NCBI GenBank assembly: GCA_028284445.1 | Contig: JANQRS010000029.1 | Location: 62,001 to 126,000 of the forward strand | Source of the DNA: Calditrichia bacterium | GTDB taxonomy: Bacteria; Calditrichota; Calditrichia; RBG-13-44-9; J075 | Direction of reading: 5' to 3' | DNA: 64,000 nt | Shown: positions 37,105-45,475 of the stretch, one piece after another | Layout: every line of letters begins with the position of its first letter | Position numbering within the stretch: position 1 is the first letter of the stretch | The notes under the pieces: model-generated | The model's database searches: none | Told to the model about the DNA's origin: nothing | Seen by the model: the letters and a program-made list of their open reading frames with translations, nothing else | Position numbers and translations under genes: made by a program

Positions 37105-38120
37105 TCGCTTACCAACTCCCGCTTGATATCTTTTATTAACTGCGGTCCCTGATAAACAAAACCAGTATAGAGTTGGATCAGTGAAGCACCGGCTTCAAGT
37201 TTCTCGCGAGCTTCTTTTGCAGAATGTATACCGCCGACCCCGATAATCGGAAAACGGCCTTTCGACTTCTGATGAATATAAAATATGACCTCTGTGGCTC
37301 GGCCGGTCAATGGTTTTCCGCTCAAGCCCCCATTGCCGATATTTTCCAGGGTTGCTGCGCTGGTTGTTAAGCCCCCGCGATCTATGGTTGTGTTTGTTGC
37401 AATTAAGCCATCGATGCTTAAGGTGGTGACAATATCAATGATATCATCTAACTGATCATTGTTGAGATCAGGGGCAATTTTTAGGAGAATTGGTTTTGGC
37501 GCCGAGCGTGCATGATTAAGATCTTGCAGATGGCGCAGGAGGCGGGTAAGCGGTTCCTTGTCCTGCAGGGCCCTGAGATCCGGGGTATTTGGAGAACTGA
37601 CATTTACCGTGAAATAATCGACATACTCATAAAGTGCATGGAAGCATTTTTCGTAATCACTTATCGCATCTTCATTAGGCGTTACCTTGTTCTTGCCGAT
37701 ATTGCCGCCGATGATGAGATCCCGCCGCCGATTTTCCAGGCGCCGAACAATTCGCTTCATGCCATCGTTGTTAAATCCCATACGATTGATCAACGCCTCA
37801 TCAGACGGCAATCGAAACAATCTGGGGCGTGGATTGCCAGCCTGTGGTTCCGGGGTAACGGTTCCAATCTCTACGAAGCCAAATCCCAGGTTGTGCAAAG
37901 CCTGATAGCAGACGGCATTCTTGTCGAAGCCTGCGGCCAGGCCAATCGGGTTGCGAAAGGTTAATCCAAATAATTCGCGCTTGAGCGAGGGGTGATCGAA
38001 TTGATGCCACCAGCCAAGGCCCTGGCTGAACATCGGTATCTTCAATAAGTTAAATGTGAAGTGATGGGCCGTTTCCGCCGGAAGGCGGAAAAGCAGCGGC
38101 TTCGCAAAGTATCTATACAT
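37101..38120 (-). CDS. pyrD: Dihydroorotate dehydrogenase (quinone), class 2
   Basis: 339 aa. Class-2 features are an N-terminal membrane-associating helical extension (MYRYFAKPLLFRLPAETAHHF) and FMN-barrel motifs IGLAAGFDKNA, GTVTPEPQAGNPRPRLFRL and NRMGFNN. The catalytic Ser lies in NVSSPNTPDLR. It oxidises dihydroorotate to orotate with a membrane quinone, in pyrimidine synthesis. It overlaps the DinB gene by 8 nt at the 5' end and the hybrid-kinase gene by 4 nt at the 3' end. Last gene of the long minus-strand series. Confidence 0.96.
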   Translation of the reverse strand: MYRYFAKPLLFRLPAETAHHFTFNLLKIPMFSQGLGWWHQFDHPSLKRELFGLTFRNPIGLAAGFDKNAVCYQALHNLGFGFVEIGTVTPEPQAGNPRPRLFRLPSDEALINRMGFNNDGMKRIVRRLENRRRDLIIGGNIGKNKVTPNEDAISDYEKCFHALYEYVDYFTVNVSSPNTPDLRALQDKEPLTRLLRHLQDLNHARSAPKPILLKIAPDLNNDQLDDIIDIVTTLSIDGLIATNTTIDRGGLTTSAATLENIGNGGLSGKPLTGRATEVIFYIHQKSKGRFPIIGVGGIHSAKEAREKLEAGASLIQLYTGFVYQGPQLIKDIKRELVSD

Positions 38121-38568
38121 GTTTTCTTATCGCCAGGATATATCCAATGTGCATGCCGTCGTGAATATTGTTAAAGCGGATAGCATCTTCAATGCTGGTG
38201 AGCGTGATGCCGAAACTGGTTGGGTAAATCTCATGCTCTTTAAATAGCCCGTTCTTATAATCGTTTTCCATAACGTCTACCAGGCTGGTAAGCTGTCTAT
38301 CAATGAAGTCGCGTTCCGGCAGATGGTCCCACTCGCGTGGGCTGGTGCCTTTGCGGAACATGTTTACCTGCGCATCCGTCACATGCATTGGTACGCCGGC
38401 CAATTTATAACAGAGCAATTGCTGGGTAACTACCACATGACCAAAATGCCAGAGCAGGTGATTGTTAAACCCTTCCGGAATTGTGGTTAACTGTTCTTCG
38501 CTAAAACCTGAATACAGTTTTCCGAGCAGTGCCCGGCTTTGTCGAAGTATCTTGAATTCGTAGTCCAT
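38113..38568 (-). CDS. DinB-like (YfiT/DUF664-type) four-helix metal-binding protein
   Basis: 151 aa. Probable metal-binding His residues are in NHLLWHFGHVVVTQQLL (helix 2) and NIHDGMHIGYILAIRK (last helix), the spacing seen in DinB-superfamily proteins. Members include mycothiol/bacillithiol-dependent S-transferases. Next to a peroxiredoxin-like selenoprotein, a thiol-related role is possible but only inferred. It lies 17 nt after the selenoprotein gene and overlaps pyrD by 8 nt, so it sits in the same operon. Confidence 0.85.
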   Translation of the reverse strand: MDYEFKILRQSRALLGKLYSGFSEEQLTTIPEGFNNHLLWHFGHVVVTQQLLCYKLAGVPMHVTDAQVNMFRKGTSPREWDHLPERDFIDRQLTSLVDVMENDYKNGLFKEHEIYPTSFGITLTSIEDAIRFNNIHDGMHIGYILAIRKHV

Positions 38569-38585
38569 GTCTCATCCTTCCTGAA

Positions 38586-39038
38586 TCAGAGGTTCCGTAT
38601 TACTTCTTTTACATCCGGTATGTCAGCCATCGAATTGCCGTAAACAATGAAGCGAATCATACCTGACTTGTCGATCAATGCCTGTGCCGGCATCCGGCCA
38701 AACTTGAAAATTTTGATTTCTTGCCCATATAATTTAAGGATCTTATGTCGCGGATCGGGTAATCCGATGAAGGGTAGCTCTTCTTTCTGCCAATAGTCAC
38801 GAAAACCGGCAGCTGAATCCGGCCCGGCCACTGCCACGACAATATCCTTGTCTTGCAATAGTTGGTAATTGTCGCGTAACTGCGACATGTGCTCGCGGCA
38901 GAACGGTCAGAGAAAGCCGCGATTAAAAACCATAAGGACATGTTTCTTTTCGCGAAAATCTGCCAGACGGAACATATTGCCGTCGATATCCTCGATTTCG
39001 AATTCCGGCGCTGCCGTATTGACTTCCAGTTGGCTCAT
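38586..39038 (-). CDS. Peroxiredoxin-like selenoprotein (Sec44 encoded by in-frame TGA)
   Basis: 150 aa read through one TGA at 38907-38909. Residues 1-43 (MSQLEVNTAAPEFEIEDIDG ... VLMVFNRGFL) are a typical AhpC/TSA thioredoxin-fold N-terminus. Then U44-P-F-C47-REHMSQL is the redox site, where relatives have RGxWCPFC. The remainder (DKDIVVAVAGPDSAAGF, PDPRHKILKLYG, PAQALIDKSGMIRFIVYG) completes the fold without a frameshift. A hairpin fitting the bacterial SECIS rules follows (38870-38887). It starts 1 nt after the response-regulator stop. It probably reduces peroxides or disulfides in the cytoplasm. The alternative is a nonsense-mutated pseudogene, which is less likely given where the stop falls. 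Normal annotation would call only 38586-38888. Confidence 0.85.
38870..38887 (-). promoter_or_regulatory. Candidate bacterial SECIS element
   Basis: On the mRNA strand: 6-bp perfect stem UGUCGC/GCGACA closing a 6-nt loop AGUUAC. The loop begins 25 nt after the UGA and has G as its second base. This meets the published bacterial SECIS rules (UGA-to-loop distance about 16-37 nt, short stem, small loop, G among the first two loop bases). Confidence 0.7.
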
Positions 39039-39039
39039 C

Positions 39040-40464
39040 TTATTTCTGTCTGCGGATAAGGCGATTGTTCAGGGCTTTGCGTGACATGCCCAGTAATTCT
39101 GCTGCGATGGATTGATTGCCTTCCGAGCGGTTCAGCGCTTCTTCTATCAGCAATGTTTCCATCTCCTTCATGGTTGGCAAGATCTCATTGAATGACACCA
39201 ATGGATTGTTTTCGTCACCTTCTTCTGTCGATTCGGTTGCCATCGATTCTGCCAATCCGCGATAGTCCAGTTTGGACTTGAAGGATTCCATTGATAGTAC
39301 GCCCGATTGATGTTGGCTGACGGCATCGAAGACCATGCCTTCCAGCTCGCGGACATTGCCGGGAAAGGGATACGTCTTTAGCAGCGTCATCAATTCTCGC
39401 GGCGGTGTCGGTTTTTTCTTACCGAGGGTTTCTGCGGCCTTTTCCAGCAGGTGGTCTACCAGCAGGGGAATGTCCTCACGGCGTTCCTGCAGCGCAGGAA
39501 TTTGGATGTGATGCGCCTTGAGGCGATAGTAGAGGTCCTTACGGAAGGTGCCGCTCAACTGCATGCTGTTCAAATCCTGATTGGTTGCCACAACAATGCG
39601 TGAATCAGTACGCTTGGTGACATCGCTCCCCAGTGGATAATAGGTGCCTTCCTGCAAAAGTCGCAGGAGCTTTACCTGCGACTCAATTGCCAGATCACCA
39701 ATTTCATCAAGAAAGAGGGTGCCCCCGGCTGCCTTTTCGATGAGGCCTTTCCTCTCAATTTCTGCGCCGGTAAACGCACCTTTTTTATGCCCAAAAAGGG
39801 TGTCGGAAAATAGATTGTCATCGAGGCCGGCGACATTGATAGATACCATTTCGCCGCTGCGTTTGCTCAGTCGATGAATGGCCCGGGAAAACAACTCTTT
39901 CCCTACCCCGGTTTCGCCGGTGACCAGAATTGGCAGCGAAGTCGTCGCAATCGCTTCAATGTACTGGAAGATACTGCGCATGGCCGGGCTTTGGGTGATA
40001 ATGTCTGTGAAGGCTTCCGGATGTTTGAGTTGATCCGAGAGCAGGTATTCTTTGAGCACGCTGTTTTCGCTGCGGATCTCCCGCATTTGTATGGCCCTGC
40101 GCACAGCGCTGATCAGGCGTGAGTCGTCGACCGGCTTGACCACATAGTCAAAAGCCCCGGCCTTCATGGTGTCAACGGCCGTCTCAACCTCATTGACAGC
40201 GGTTATGATGACCACTGGAATTTCCGGATACTCGGTGTTGATGATGTCAACAAGTTCACTGCCGCTAACATTTGGCATCATCATATCGAGGATGACGGTA
40301 GAAAACTCTTGCTGCTCCAGCAGGCTCACAACTTTGCGGCTGTCGGAGCATTGTACGGAATTGTTGATGCCCGCCGACTTGAGGGTCAATGCCGCACTAA
40401 GCAGAAATTGTTTCTCGTCATCGACCAATAAAACCGGCTTTTGCGGGTAACTAGATTTTGCCAT
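39040..40464 (-). CDS. Sigma-54-dependent response regulator (NtrC family)
   Basis: 474 aa. Receiver domain 8-125 with Asp60 (VILDMMMPNVSG) and Lys in VVKPVDD. AAA+ domain about 150-380 with Walker A GETGVGKELF, the sigma-54 contact loop GAFTGA, and Walker B GGTLFLDEIGDL. The C-terminal Fis-type HTH is EALNRSEGNQSIAAELLGMSRKALNNRL. It activates sigma-54 promoters when phosphorylated, probably by the kinase encoded 20 nt upstream. The selenoprotein gene starts directly at its stop. A -24/-12 target was not identified in the window. Confidence 0.95.
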   Translation of the reverse strand: MAKSSYPQKPVLLVDDEKQFLLSAALTLKSAGINNSVQCSDSRKVVSLLEQQEFSTVILDMMMPNVSGSELVDIINTEYPEIPVVIITAVNEVETAVDTMKAGAFDYVVKPVDDSRLISAVRRAIQMREIRSENSVLKEYLLSDQLKHPEAFTDIITQSPAMRSIFQYIEAIATTSLPILVTGETGVGKELFSRAIHRLSKRSGEMVSINVAGLDDNLFSDTLFGHKKGAFTGAEIERKGLIEKAAGGTLFLDEIGDLAIESQVKLLRLLQEGTYYPLGSDVTKRTDSRIVVATNQDLNSMQLSGTFRKDLYYRLKAHHIQIPALQERREDIPLLVDHLLEKAAETLGKKKPTPPRELMTLLKTYPFPGNVRELEGMVFDAVSQHQSGVLSMESFKSKLDYRGLAESMATESTEEGDENNPLVSFNEILPTMKEMETLLIEEALNRSEGNQSIAAELLGMSRKALNNRLIRRQK

Positions 40465-40484
40465 CTTCTATTGTCAGGTTAGGT

Positions 40485-41795
40485 TCATTCATCCGTTTCT
40501 TCAATATAAACCGGCAAGGTGATGATAAATCTTGTGCCGCTGCCGGTTTTGGATTCCACTGTCAGATCACCACCATGATTTTTGATGATCTGATAGGAAA
40601 TCGAAAGGCCGAGACCGGTGCCTTCAAGGTCTCGTTTGGTGGTGAAGAATGGGTCGAAAATTCGCCGTAAATTGCTCTCCGGGATTCCCATACCGGTATC
40701 TTCAACCGTTAAAATAACACAATTTTTGGCGCAGTCCAACGTGGTTGTCAGCGAAATTCGCTGCTCTTTGTCGCTAATCGCCTGACAGGCATTGATGAGC
40801 AAATTCATTAGTACCTGTTCCAATTGATGGTCATTGCCGCGCACTGCCGGCAAGTTGGGCTGCACCATCAGTGAAAAGCGTTTTGTGGAACGCTGAATTC
40901 GGTGGTTAACAAAAAAGACGGCAGTTTGTATCACCTGGTCCAACTTGACACGTTGATTTAGATCTTCCCGATTTTGCCGTGCAAGGCGTTTCAGGTTGCG
41001 GATAATGCCTTGGATGCGCTTTGATCCTTCGACCATGCCTGCAAATAGGCGATTGATATTTTGCCGTTCTTCAGCGTACGACATGCCGGCCAGTTCAAAG
41101 TCGCCATGCTCCTGGAGATACTCATCCAAAATGGGACGGGCGTCTTCTACAACGCGTTCTAGCAGGCGCGAATTGAGCATGATGAAATTATTGGGATTGT
41201 TAATCTCGTGGGCAACGCCGGCAACCAGAACCCCAAGGGAGGCCATTTTGTCTGCCTGAATCAACTGCTGCTTTTGCACTTCTGCCAGTTCTTCAGCCTT
41301 TTTTTCCTGGGTAATATCACGAATCAAGCCGTCGTAGGACACCACTCTGCCCTGATCGTCCATGTTCAGAACAATGGAATTTCGAACCCAGCGGGTAGAG
41401 CGGTCTTTATGGATAATTCGATGTTCAAATGGGTTAACTTGCTCACCGGAAAGCGCCCGGTTCGAATAATCGGTGACTTTATGACGATCTTCTTCATAAA
41501 CCATGCGATACCACAATTCCGGATCATTTGCATATTCCTCCGAGGAATACCCGGTAACCACAAAGCAACCGGGACCGTGATAGGTGGCAACAACATTGCC
41601 ATCACGGATAACCACGGTATAAATGTAGTCTGTCAGGTAGCGGACAAGGCGCTGATAGCGCCTTTCTGTGGCGGTTCTTTGAGTGGGGGAGGGAGGTTCC
41701 CGGTAGCTGCGTAATTCTGCTTCGAGGAGCGCTATTTTTGCCTCGAGTCCGGCAATTTGGGAACCGGTATCATCATTTTGATCGCGATGCGTCAT
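40485..41795 (-). CDS. PAS-domain sensor histidine kinase
   Basis: 436 aa, soluble. N-terminal coiled coil (QIAGLEAKIALLEAELRSY), one PAS domain at about 45-165 (VTGYSSEEYANDPELWYRMV, WVRNSIVLNMDDQGRVVSYDGLIRDIT), and a second short coiled coil. His196 (GVAHEINNPNNFIMLNSRLL) is the phospho-acceptor of an NtrB/AtoS-like HisKA. HATPase motifs are NLLINACQAI, DTGMGIP and GTGLGLSI. No membrane segment, so the signal is intracellular. Its ATG overlaps the crtW stop by 1 nt (TGATG), linking it to the carotenoid operon. Likely partner: the NtrC-type regulator just downstream. Confidence 0.94.
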   Translation of the reverse strand: MTHRDQNDDTGSQIAGLEAKIALLEAELRSYREPPSPTQRTATERRYQRLVRYLTDYIYTVVIRDGNVVATYHGPGCFVVTGYSSEEYANDPELWYRMVYEEDRHKVTDYSNRALSGEQVNPFEHRIIHKDRSTRWVRNSIVLNMDDQGRVVSYDGLIRDITQEKKAEELAEVQKQQLIQADKMASLGVLVAGVAHEINNPNNFIMLNSRLLERVVEDARPILDEYLQEHGDFELAGMSYAEERQNINRLFAGMVEGSKRIQGIIRNLKRLARQNREDLNQRVKLDQVIQTAVFFVNHRIQRSTKRFSLMVQPNLPAVRGNDHQLEQVLMNLLINACQAISDKEQRISLTTTLDCAKNCVILTVEDTGMGIPESNLRRIFDPFFTTKRDLEGTGLGLSISYQIIKNHGGDLTVESKTGSGTRFIITLPVYIEETDE

Positions 41796-42544
41796 CAGGT
41801 CGAACCCGTCTCATTTGACAATTTTCGATGCTGTCCGGCAAGCTTCCACCAGGGTAGATAGGGAAATGCATGATGCTCCCAATGGTATCCGAAATGATAA
41901 CAGGTGATAAACGACCAAAAGGGAGAAAAGTTGTTGCTGCGTGCCCGATGATGGTCGGCAAATTCACCCTCTTCATTGCGGTGGGGAAGATATGTGCCGA
42001 AATAAAACAACTGGACGGTGCTCAGAATGGATGGCAGCGCCCACAGTAATAGAATATTGGATAATGGCACGGAAAACAAGTGCAGTAATACGTTGGTCAT
42101 CACCGCCAAACCAAACAGCTGACGCCAGGTCATATAACCGACCATAAAGTGGAAATACCAGGCAATCGCTCCCTCGTGTTCACCGTCGTGATAATCGGGA
42201 TCATGCTCACTGGCCGGGTTCCGATGATGTTCCCAGTGCTTTTCCTTGAGCCGCGCGTATGAAAACAGGGCATACAACCAGACGGCAAGTGAGCCAATGG
42301 CATTGTTGATCTTGCGATTGGCGGGAAAAGCGGTACCGTGCATGGCGTCATGCGCTGTGATGAACAGACCGGTGTAGAGAAAGGTCTGAAAAATAAATAT
42401 CAGCACCACCAGCAGTGGATGTGTTTCTGCTAAAGGGAGCGTAAGGCCCAGGTAGAGGGTTGCTGCCCAGGCCCCACCGATGATCAGGGCTGCTGACAGC
42501 CCTTTTACAGAATCTATTGGGGTAAACAATGGTGCTTTACTCAT
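41795..42544 (-). CDS. crtW: Beta-carotene ketolase (CrtW-type membrane di-iron oxygenase)
   Basis: 249 aa, four or more membrane segments. The His clusters of CrtW are FITAHDAMHGT, HWEHHRNPASEHDPDYH and CYHFGYHWEHHAFPYLPWW. FYFGTYLPHR near the second cluster is typical of ketolases rather than hydroxylases. It adds the 4-keto group to the beta-ionone ring using O2. It follows cruF after a 230-bp gap holding dispersed repeats, so it may have its own promoter. It is translationally coupled to the kinase downstream. Confidence 0.88.
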   Translation of the reverse strand: MSKAPLFTPIDSVKGLSAALIIGGAWAATLYLGLTLPLAETHPLLVVLIFIFQTFLYTGLFITAHDAMHGTAFPANRKINNAIGSLAVWLYALFSYARLKEKHWEHHRNPASEHDPDYHDGEHEGAIAWYFHFMVGYMTWRQLFGLAVMTNVLLHLFSVPLSNILLLWALPSILSTVQLFYFGTYLPHRNEEGEFADHHRARSNNFSPFWSFITCYHFGYHWEHHAFPYLPWWKLAGQHRKLSNETGST

Positions 42545-42774
42545 ATCTCTTCCTGATGTATTTAGAATCTCCTGAAGTGCTTATTAACCCACCCCTAAGT
42601 CCCCTCCCGGGCTCCAAAAACCTTACCACGAATTGACGCGAATCTGCCCGAATTGTGAATGACTTCTAGACTTAAGTCGCGGTCTTTTAAACATTGGTGT
42701 TCATTCGTGAATTTTCGCGTTAATCTTTTTCGATAGTGCATTGCATAGTTAAAGTTCTCCATGTTGCAACCGCT
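42545..42774. other. 230-bp gap in the carotenoid operon with dispersed CACGAA-type repeats
   Basis: Contains two inverted copies of a TTACCACGAATTGACGCGAA-like repeat (about 42612-42650 and 42698-42735, the latter reverse-oriented). No gene. It could separate crtW and the kinase genes into a distinct transcription unit. Confidence 0.55.
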
Positions 42775-43530
42775 TTAACTCGCACGCAAGCTGCCTAAAA
42801 ATACCAGTGCAAAGTATCCCAATTGCGCAAAATAGGCGTGAAAAATGACGCCCGGAAATTTGCTGCTGAATGTCTTGAGATACCAGGCTGACAAGGCAAA
42901 TACATAAGCAATGCCGAACCAGCAAACGTAATTATAGAATGGGATGATATCACCGGCCCAATGCCAATAGCCAAGCTTGACAGCTGCCGGCTCCATAAAA
43001 ACATCAAATATGACCATCATTACCGCCGGGAACAAGGCTGCCCAATAGGGTTTTTGCCTGACCAGTCCCGGTACAAGCCGGAAAACAACAGCTGTGGACG
43101 CTAGCAACATACCGAGCCAGGAAAAGCCGATCGCAATCGGCACGCCAAGCAATTGCGGCTGCAGGGTACTGCCATAGGTATAATCTCCAAATAGCAGGCC
43201 CGATTGCACTCCGATCCATTCAAGCGCAAATCCGGTTCCGATAATGGCAAGGCACCAGGCGAGAAAGCGGTTGAGATCCTGCTTGCGAGCTGTCCGTGAT
43301 TTATGATGCTGATTATTCAGTGACTGACTATATTCCCATATCATCCAGAGAGGCAGAGCAATCATAACCGGCGCAGCCATCAATTGCATCAGCGGCTGCA
43401 GCAGATCGAGCAAATGCCAAAGCCCTCCGGCCAGCAGGAAAATGTATAGACCAACCACCTTGTAACGCATTGTGAATCCATTTATATATGATTTACCGGC
43501 GTCCAATCCGGTTTTTTCTGTGACTTCCAT
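42775..43530 (-). CDS. cruF: Carotenoid 1',2'-hydratase (CruF, DUF422)
   Basis: 251 aa with about seven membrane segments. Family motifs: EWIGVQSGLLFGDYTYGSTL, GVPIAIGFSWLGM and FDVFMEPAAVKLGYWHW. CruF adds water to the psi-end of gamma-carotene-type molecules, giving the 1'-hydroxyl that is later glycosylated. It overlaps the glycosyltransferase gene by 1 nt (TGATG), the same cruF-glycosyltransferase pairing as in cyanobacterial myxol-glycoside synthesis. Confidence 0.88.
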   Translation of the reverse strand: MEVTEKTGLDAGKSYINGFTMRYKVVGLYIFLLAGGLWHLLDLLQPLMQLMAAPVMIALPLWMIWEYSQSLNNQHHKSRTARKQDLNRFLAWCLAIIGTGFALEWIGVQSGLLFGDYTYGSTLQPQLLGVPIAIGFSWLGMLLASTAVVFRLVPGLVRQKPYWAALFPAVMMVIFDVFMEPAAVKLGYWHWAGDIIPFYNYVCWFGIAYVFALSAWYLKTFSSKFPGVIFHAYFAQLGYFALVFLGSLRAS

Positions 43531-44669
43531 CAGGAGTTTCCTTGTTTAAGGGACATTTCATCAAGCGCAATATCGCGGCCCTTCCACTGAAGCTGCCCCC
43601 GCTTGATGCTAAAGAACGAATTCAAGCCGATCAGGATGGTAATGAATACAGCTACCGGATGCAGGAATATACTGATAATTAGCGGATGCCGGTAGCGAAT
43701 TGCCAACAGGAAGCGCATGAGTATGGTCGCGGCCAGAACGATAATGGCAATGGTTCGTGTGGCCTCCGGTATGAGCAGCAGCCATGGGAGCACGGAGGTT
43801 GCGAACAATATGGCCAAAGTGCTGAAAAACGAGACTGGATTATAGCCGGCTATGCCGTAGAGATTTTTGGTGAAGCCCTCCCAAACTTCGCGGGCTGAAT
43901 GGTACATGCGGCAATATACAGCATCGGTACCGGCGGCTACCAGGATGCGCTTTCCGCGACGCTTGGCCAGACGGCTAAGTTCGACATCTTCAACCGGCTG
44001 CTGCCGTACTGCTTCATGCCCGCCCAACGCGTCATACGTTTCCCGAGTGATACAAAACCATTGGCCATTGGCTGCTGCAAAGAGGGGAGAACGTGAATAA
44101 TAAGTGAGCCAAATCGGTAATGCCGCAAATACCAGCATATCAATCACCGGCAGCACCAGTTTTTCCATCAACGAATGGGTCTTCTGTTGCGAGAAAGATG
44201 AAAAGAGCTGTAGGCCATATTGCTGCATCCAGCCGACAGTATTGCTGACCGCAGTTGGTTCGTGCCAGGTATCAGCATCGCAGAATATCAGGATATCGCC
44301 CTTGGCTTGCTTGCTGAGTTGATGACAGGCCCAGTTCTTGCCGATCCAGTTTTCCGGCAGCGGTGTACCGTTGATCAGCTCGAGATTTGGGTACTGCTCT
44401 GCAAAACTGCGCACGATAGCAGCTGTATCATCCTCGGATTGATCATCGAGGACGGTTATAGAAAAATCCGGGTAGTCCTGTTGCAAAAGCGAAGTGAGAC
44501 AACGCCCAATGTTCCCGGATTCGTTGCGCGCCGGTATCAACACCGAAACGGCCGGTGTGGCTTTCCGCGGCAGGGATTTCCGCAGCATCGGTGCTGAAAC
44601 AGCATTGAAAATTGCTGTTAGCAGCAAAACTGCGGAAAAAAATAGCGCGATGTAGGCGATGGTTATCAT
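43530..44669 (-). CDS. GT2 glycosyltransferase, CruG-like carotenoid glycosyltransferase
   Basis: 379 aa. N-terminal membrane helix (AYIALFFSAVLLLTAIF), then a GT-A domain: VSVLIPARNESGNIGRCL, VLDDQSEDDT, metal-binding DAD in ILIFCDADTWHEP, GGHEAV and a Q-x-x-(R/E)W-like region QPVEDVELSRL. Two or three C-terminal membrane helices follow. The length and topology match carotenoid glycosyltransferases of the CruG/CrtQ group, and it overlaps cruF by 1 nt. Probably transfers a sugar to the hydroxylated psi-end at the inner membrane; which sugar cannot be told. Confidence 0.82.
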   Translation of the reverse strand: MITIAYIALFFSAVLLLTAIFNAVSAPMLRKSLPRKATPAVSVLIPARNESGNIGRCLTSLLQQDYPDFSITVLDDQSEDDTAAIVRSFAEQYPNLELINGTPLPENWIGKNWACHQLSKQAKGDILIFCDADTWHEPTAVSNTVGWMQQYGLQLFSSFSQQKTHSLMEKLVLPVIDMLVFAALPIWLTYYSRSPLFAAANGQWFCITRETYDALGGHEAVRQQPVEDVELSRLAKRRGKRILVAAGTDAVYCRMYHSAREVWEGFTKNLYGIAGYNPVSFFSTLAILFATSVLPWLLLIPEATRTIAIIVLAATILMRFLLAIRYRHPLIISIFLHPVAVFITILIGLNSFFSIKRGQLQWKGRDIALDEMSLKQGNS

Positions 44670-44719
44670 GGTATACTGTCAATTTTATCTTACTGATGTT
44701 GTCTCAATTCGTGTTTCAA

Positions 44720-44760
44720 ATCCCCCTCTATCTCCCTCCGGGGGGAGATAGAGGGGGGAT
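44720..44760. repeat. Dispersed palindrome (AATCCCCC...GGGGGGATT), copy 2
   Basis: Near-perfect hairpin with arms of about 20 bp around CTCCCTCCGGGGGGAG, almost identical to 27668-27709. It lies inside the carotenoid operon, 16 bp after the acyltransferase stop and before the glycosyltransferase gene, so it could attenuate or stabilise the transcript. Confidence 0.85.
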
Positions 44761-44776
44761 TCTTCCTTCTTGAAAT

Positions 44777-45463
44777 TTACTCCGAAACAGATTTTTTCCC
44801 TGCCAGCAGCAGCGTGCCGTGCTGGCCGTTACCAATATCACGGTTCATTTGTGCCAGTTGTTCCGTCTGGCGCCGTTCCAGCTCTGCAACTTGCGGAAAG
44901 CTCTGAGCATCACAGACGATGTTCTCATCAAAGCGGAAGAACATGTCCGGACACTGCTGGTCGAGCAATTCGCAGCGCATCCCCAATGAGAGAACGTTAA
45001 TCGGGCTCCTAAGCTGCTTGGCCATCCAGGCGATGCCGCCTTGGTAATTTAAGGGGCGCACGCCCCAGGGACGTAGCTCACCCTGCGGGAAAACGGAAAC
45101 AATTGGGGGGGCAGTCGTATTGGATAGCAGATCAGCCGTATAGAGCAGTGATTCGCGAATCTTGCGTGGCTTACCCGGATCGATGCTAAAGGCGCCCAAT
45201 CGGGCAAAATAAGTAAAATGCCGAAGCTGGTCTTCCAACATCATTATGTAAAACGGTCGTTGAAAGAGAAGGTCATTTAGCAGATAGAGAAAAAATCCAT
45301 CCCACCAACTGCAATGATTGGGCAGGACCAGAAGTGGATATTTCTCCTCGATCTTTGGGACAGGGCCCAGGATACGAAACGCATGGAAGTGCCGTTTCAA
45401 CAGCCGTTTGATATACACGTCGAATACCAAACGGTGTATCCGGGACGGCCTTGCTTCGATCAT
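44777..45463 (-). CDS. PlsC-family acyltransferase, probable carotenoid-glycoside acyltransferase
   Basis: 228 aa. HX4D motif NHCSWWDG near residue 50, and FPQGELRPWG matches the second conserved block (FPEGTR-like). No clear transmembrane helix. PlsC-fold enzymes move acyl groups from acyl-CoA or acyl-ACP to hydroxyls. Lying between crtB and the glycosyltransferase gene, it is best read as the enzyme that acylates the carotenoid sugar (CruD-like in role). A phospholipid role cannot be excluded. It lies 12 nt after crtB. Confidence 0.8.
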   Translation of the reverse strand: MIEARPSRIHRLVFDVYIKRLLKRHFHAFRILGPVPKIEEKYPLLVLPNHCSWWDGFFLYLLNDLLFQRPFYIMMLEDQLRHFTYFARLGAFSIDPGKPRKIRESLLYTADLLSNTTAPPIVSVFPQGELRPWGVRPLNYQGGIAWMAKQLRSPINVLSLGMRCELLDQQCPDMFFRFDENIVCDAQSFPQVAELERRQTEQLAQMNRDIGNGQHGTLLLAGKKSVSE

Positions 45464-45475
45464 GAGTACGCTCGC

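Noticed and set aside
38586..38888. 100-aa protein starting at MSQLRDNYQLL as the true gene
   Set aside because: It lacks the redox motif and the first third of the fold; the same frame continues upstream through one TGA to ATG 39038 with clear peroxiredoxin homology.
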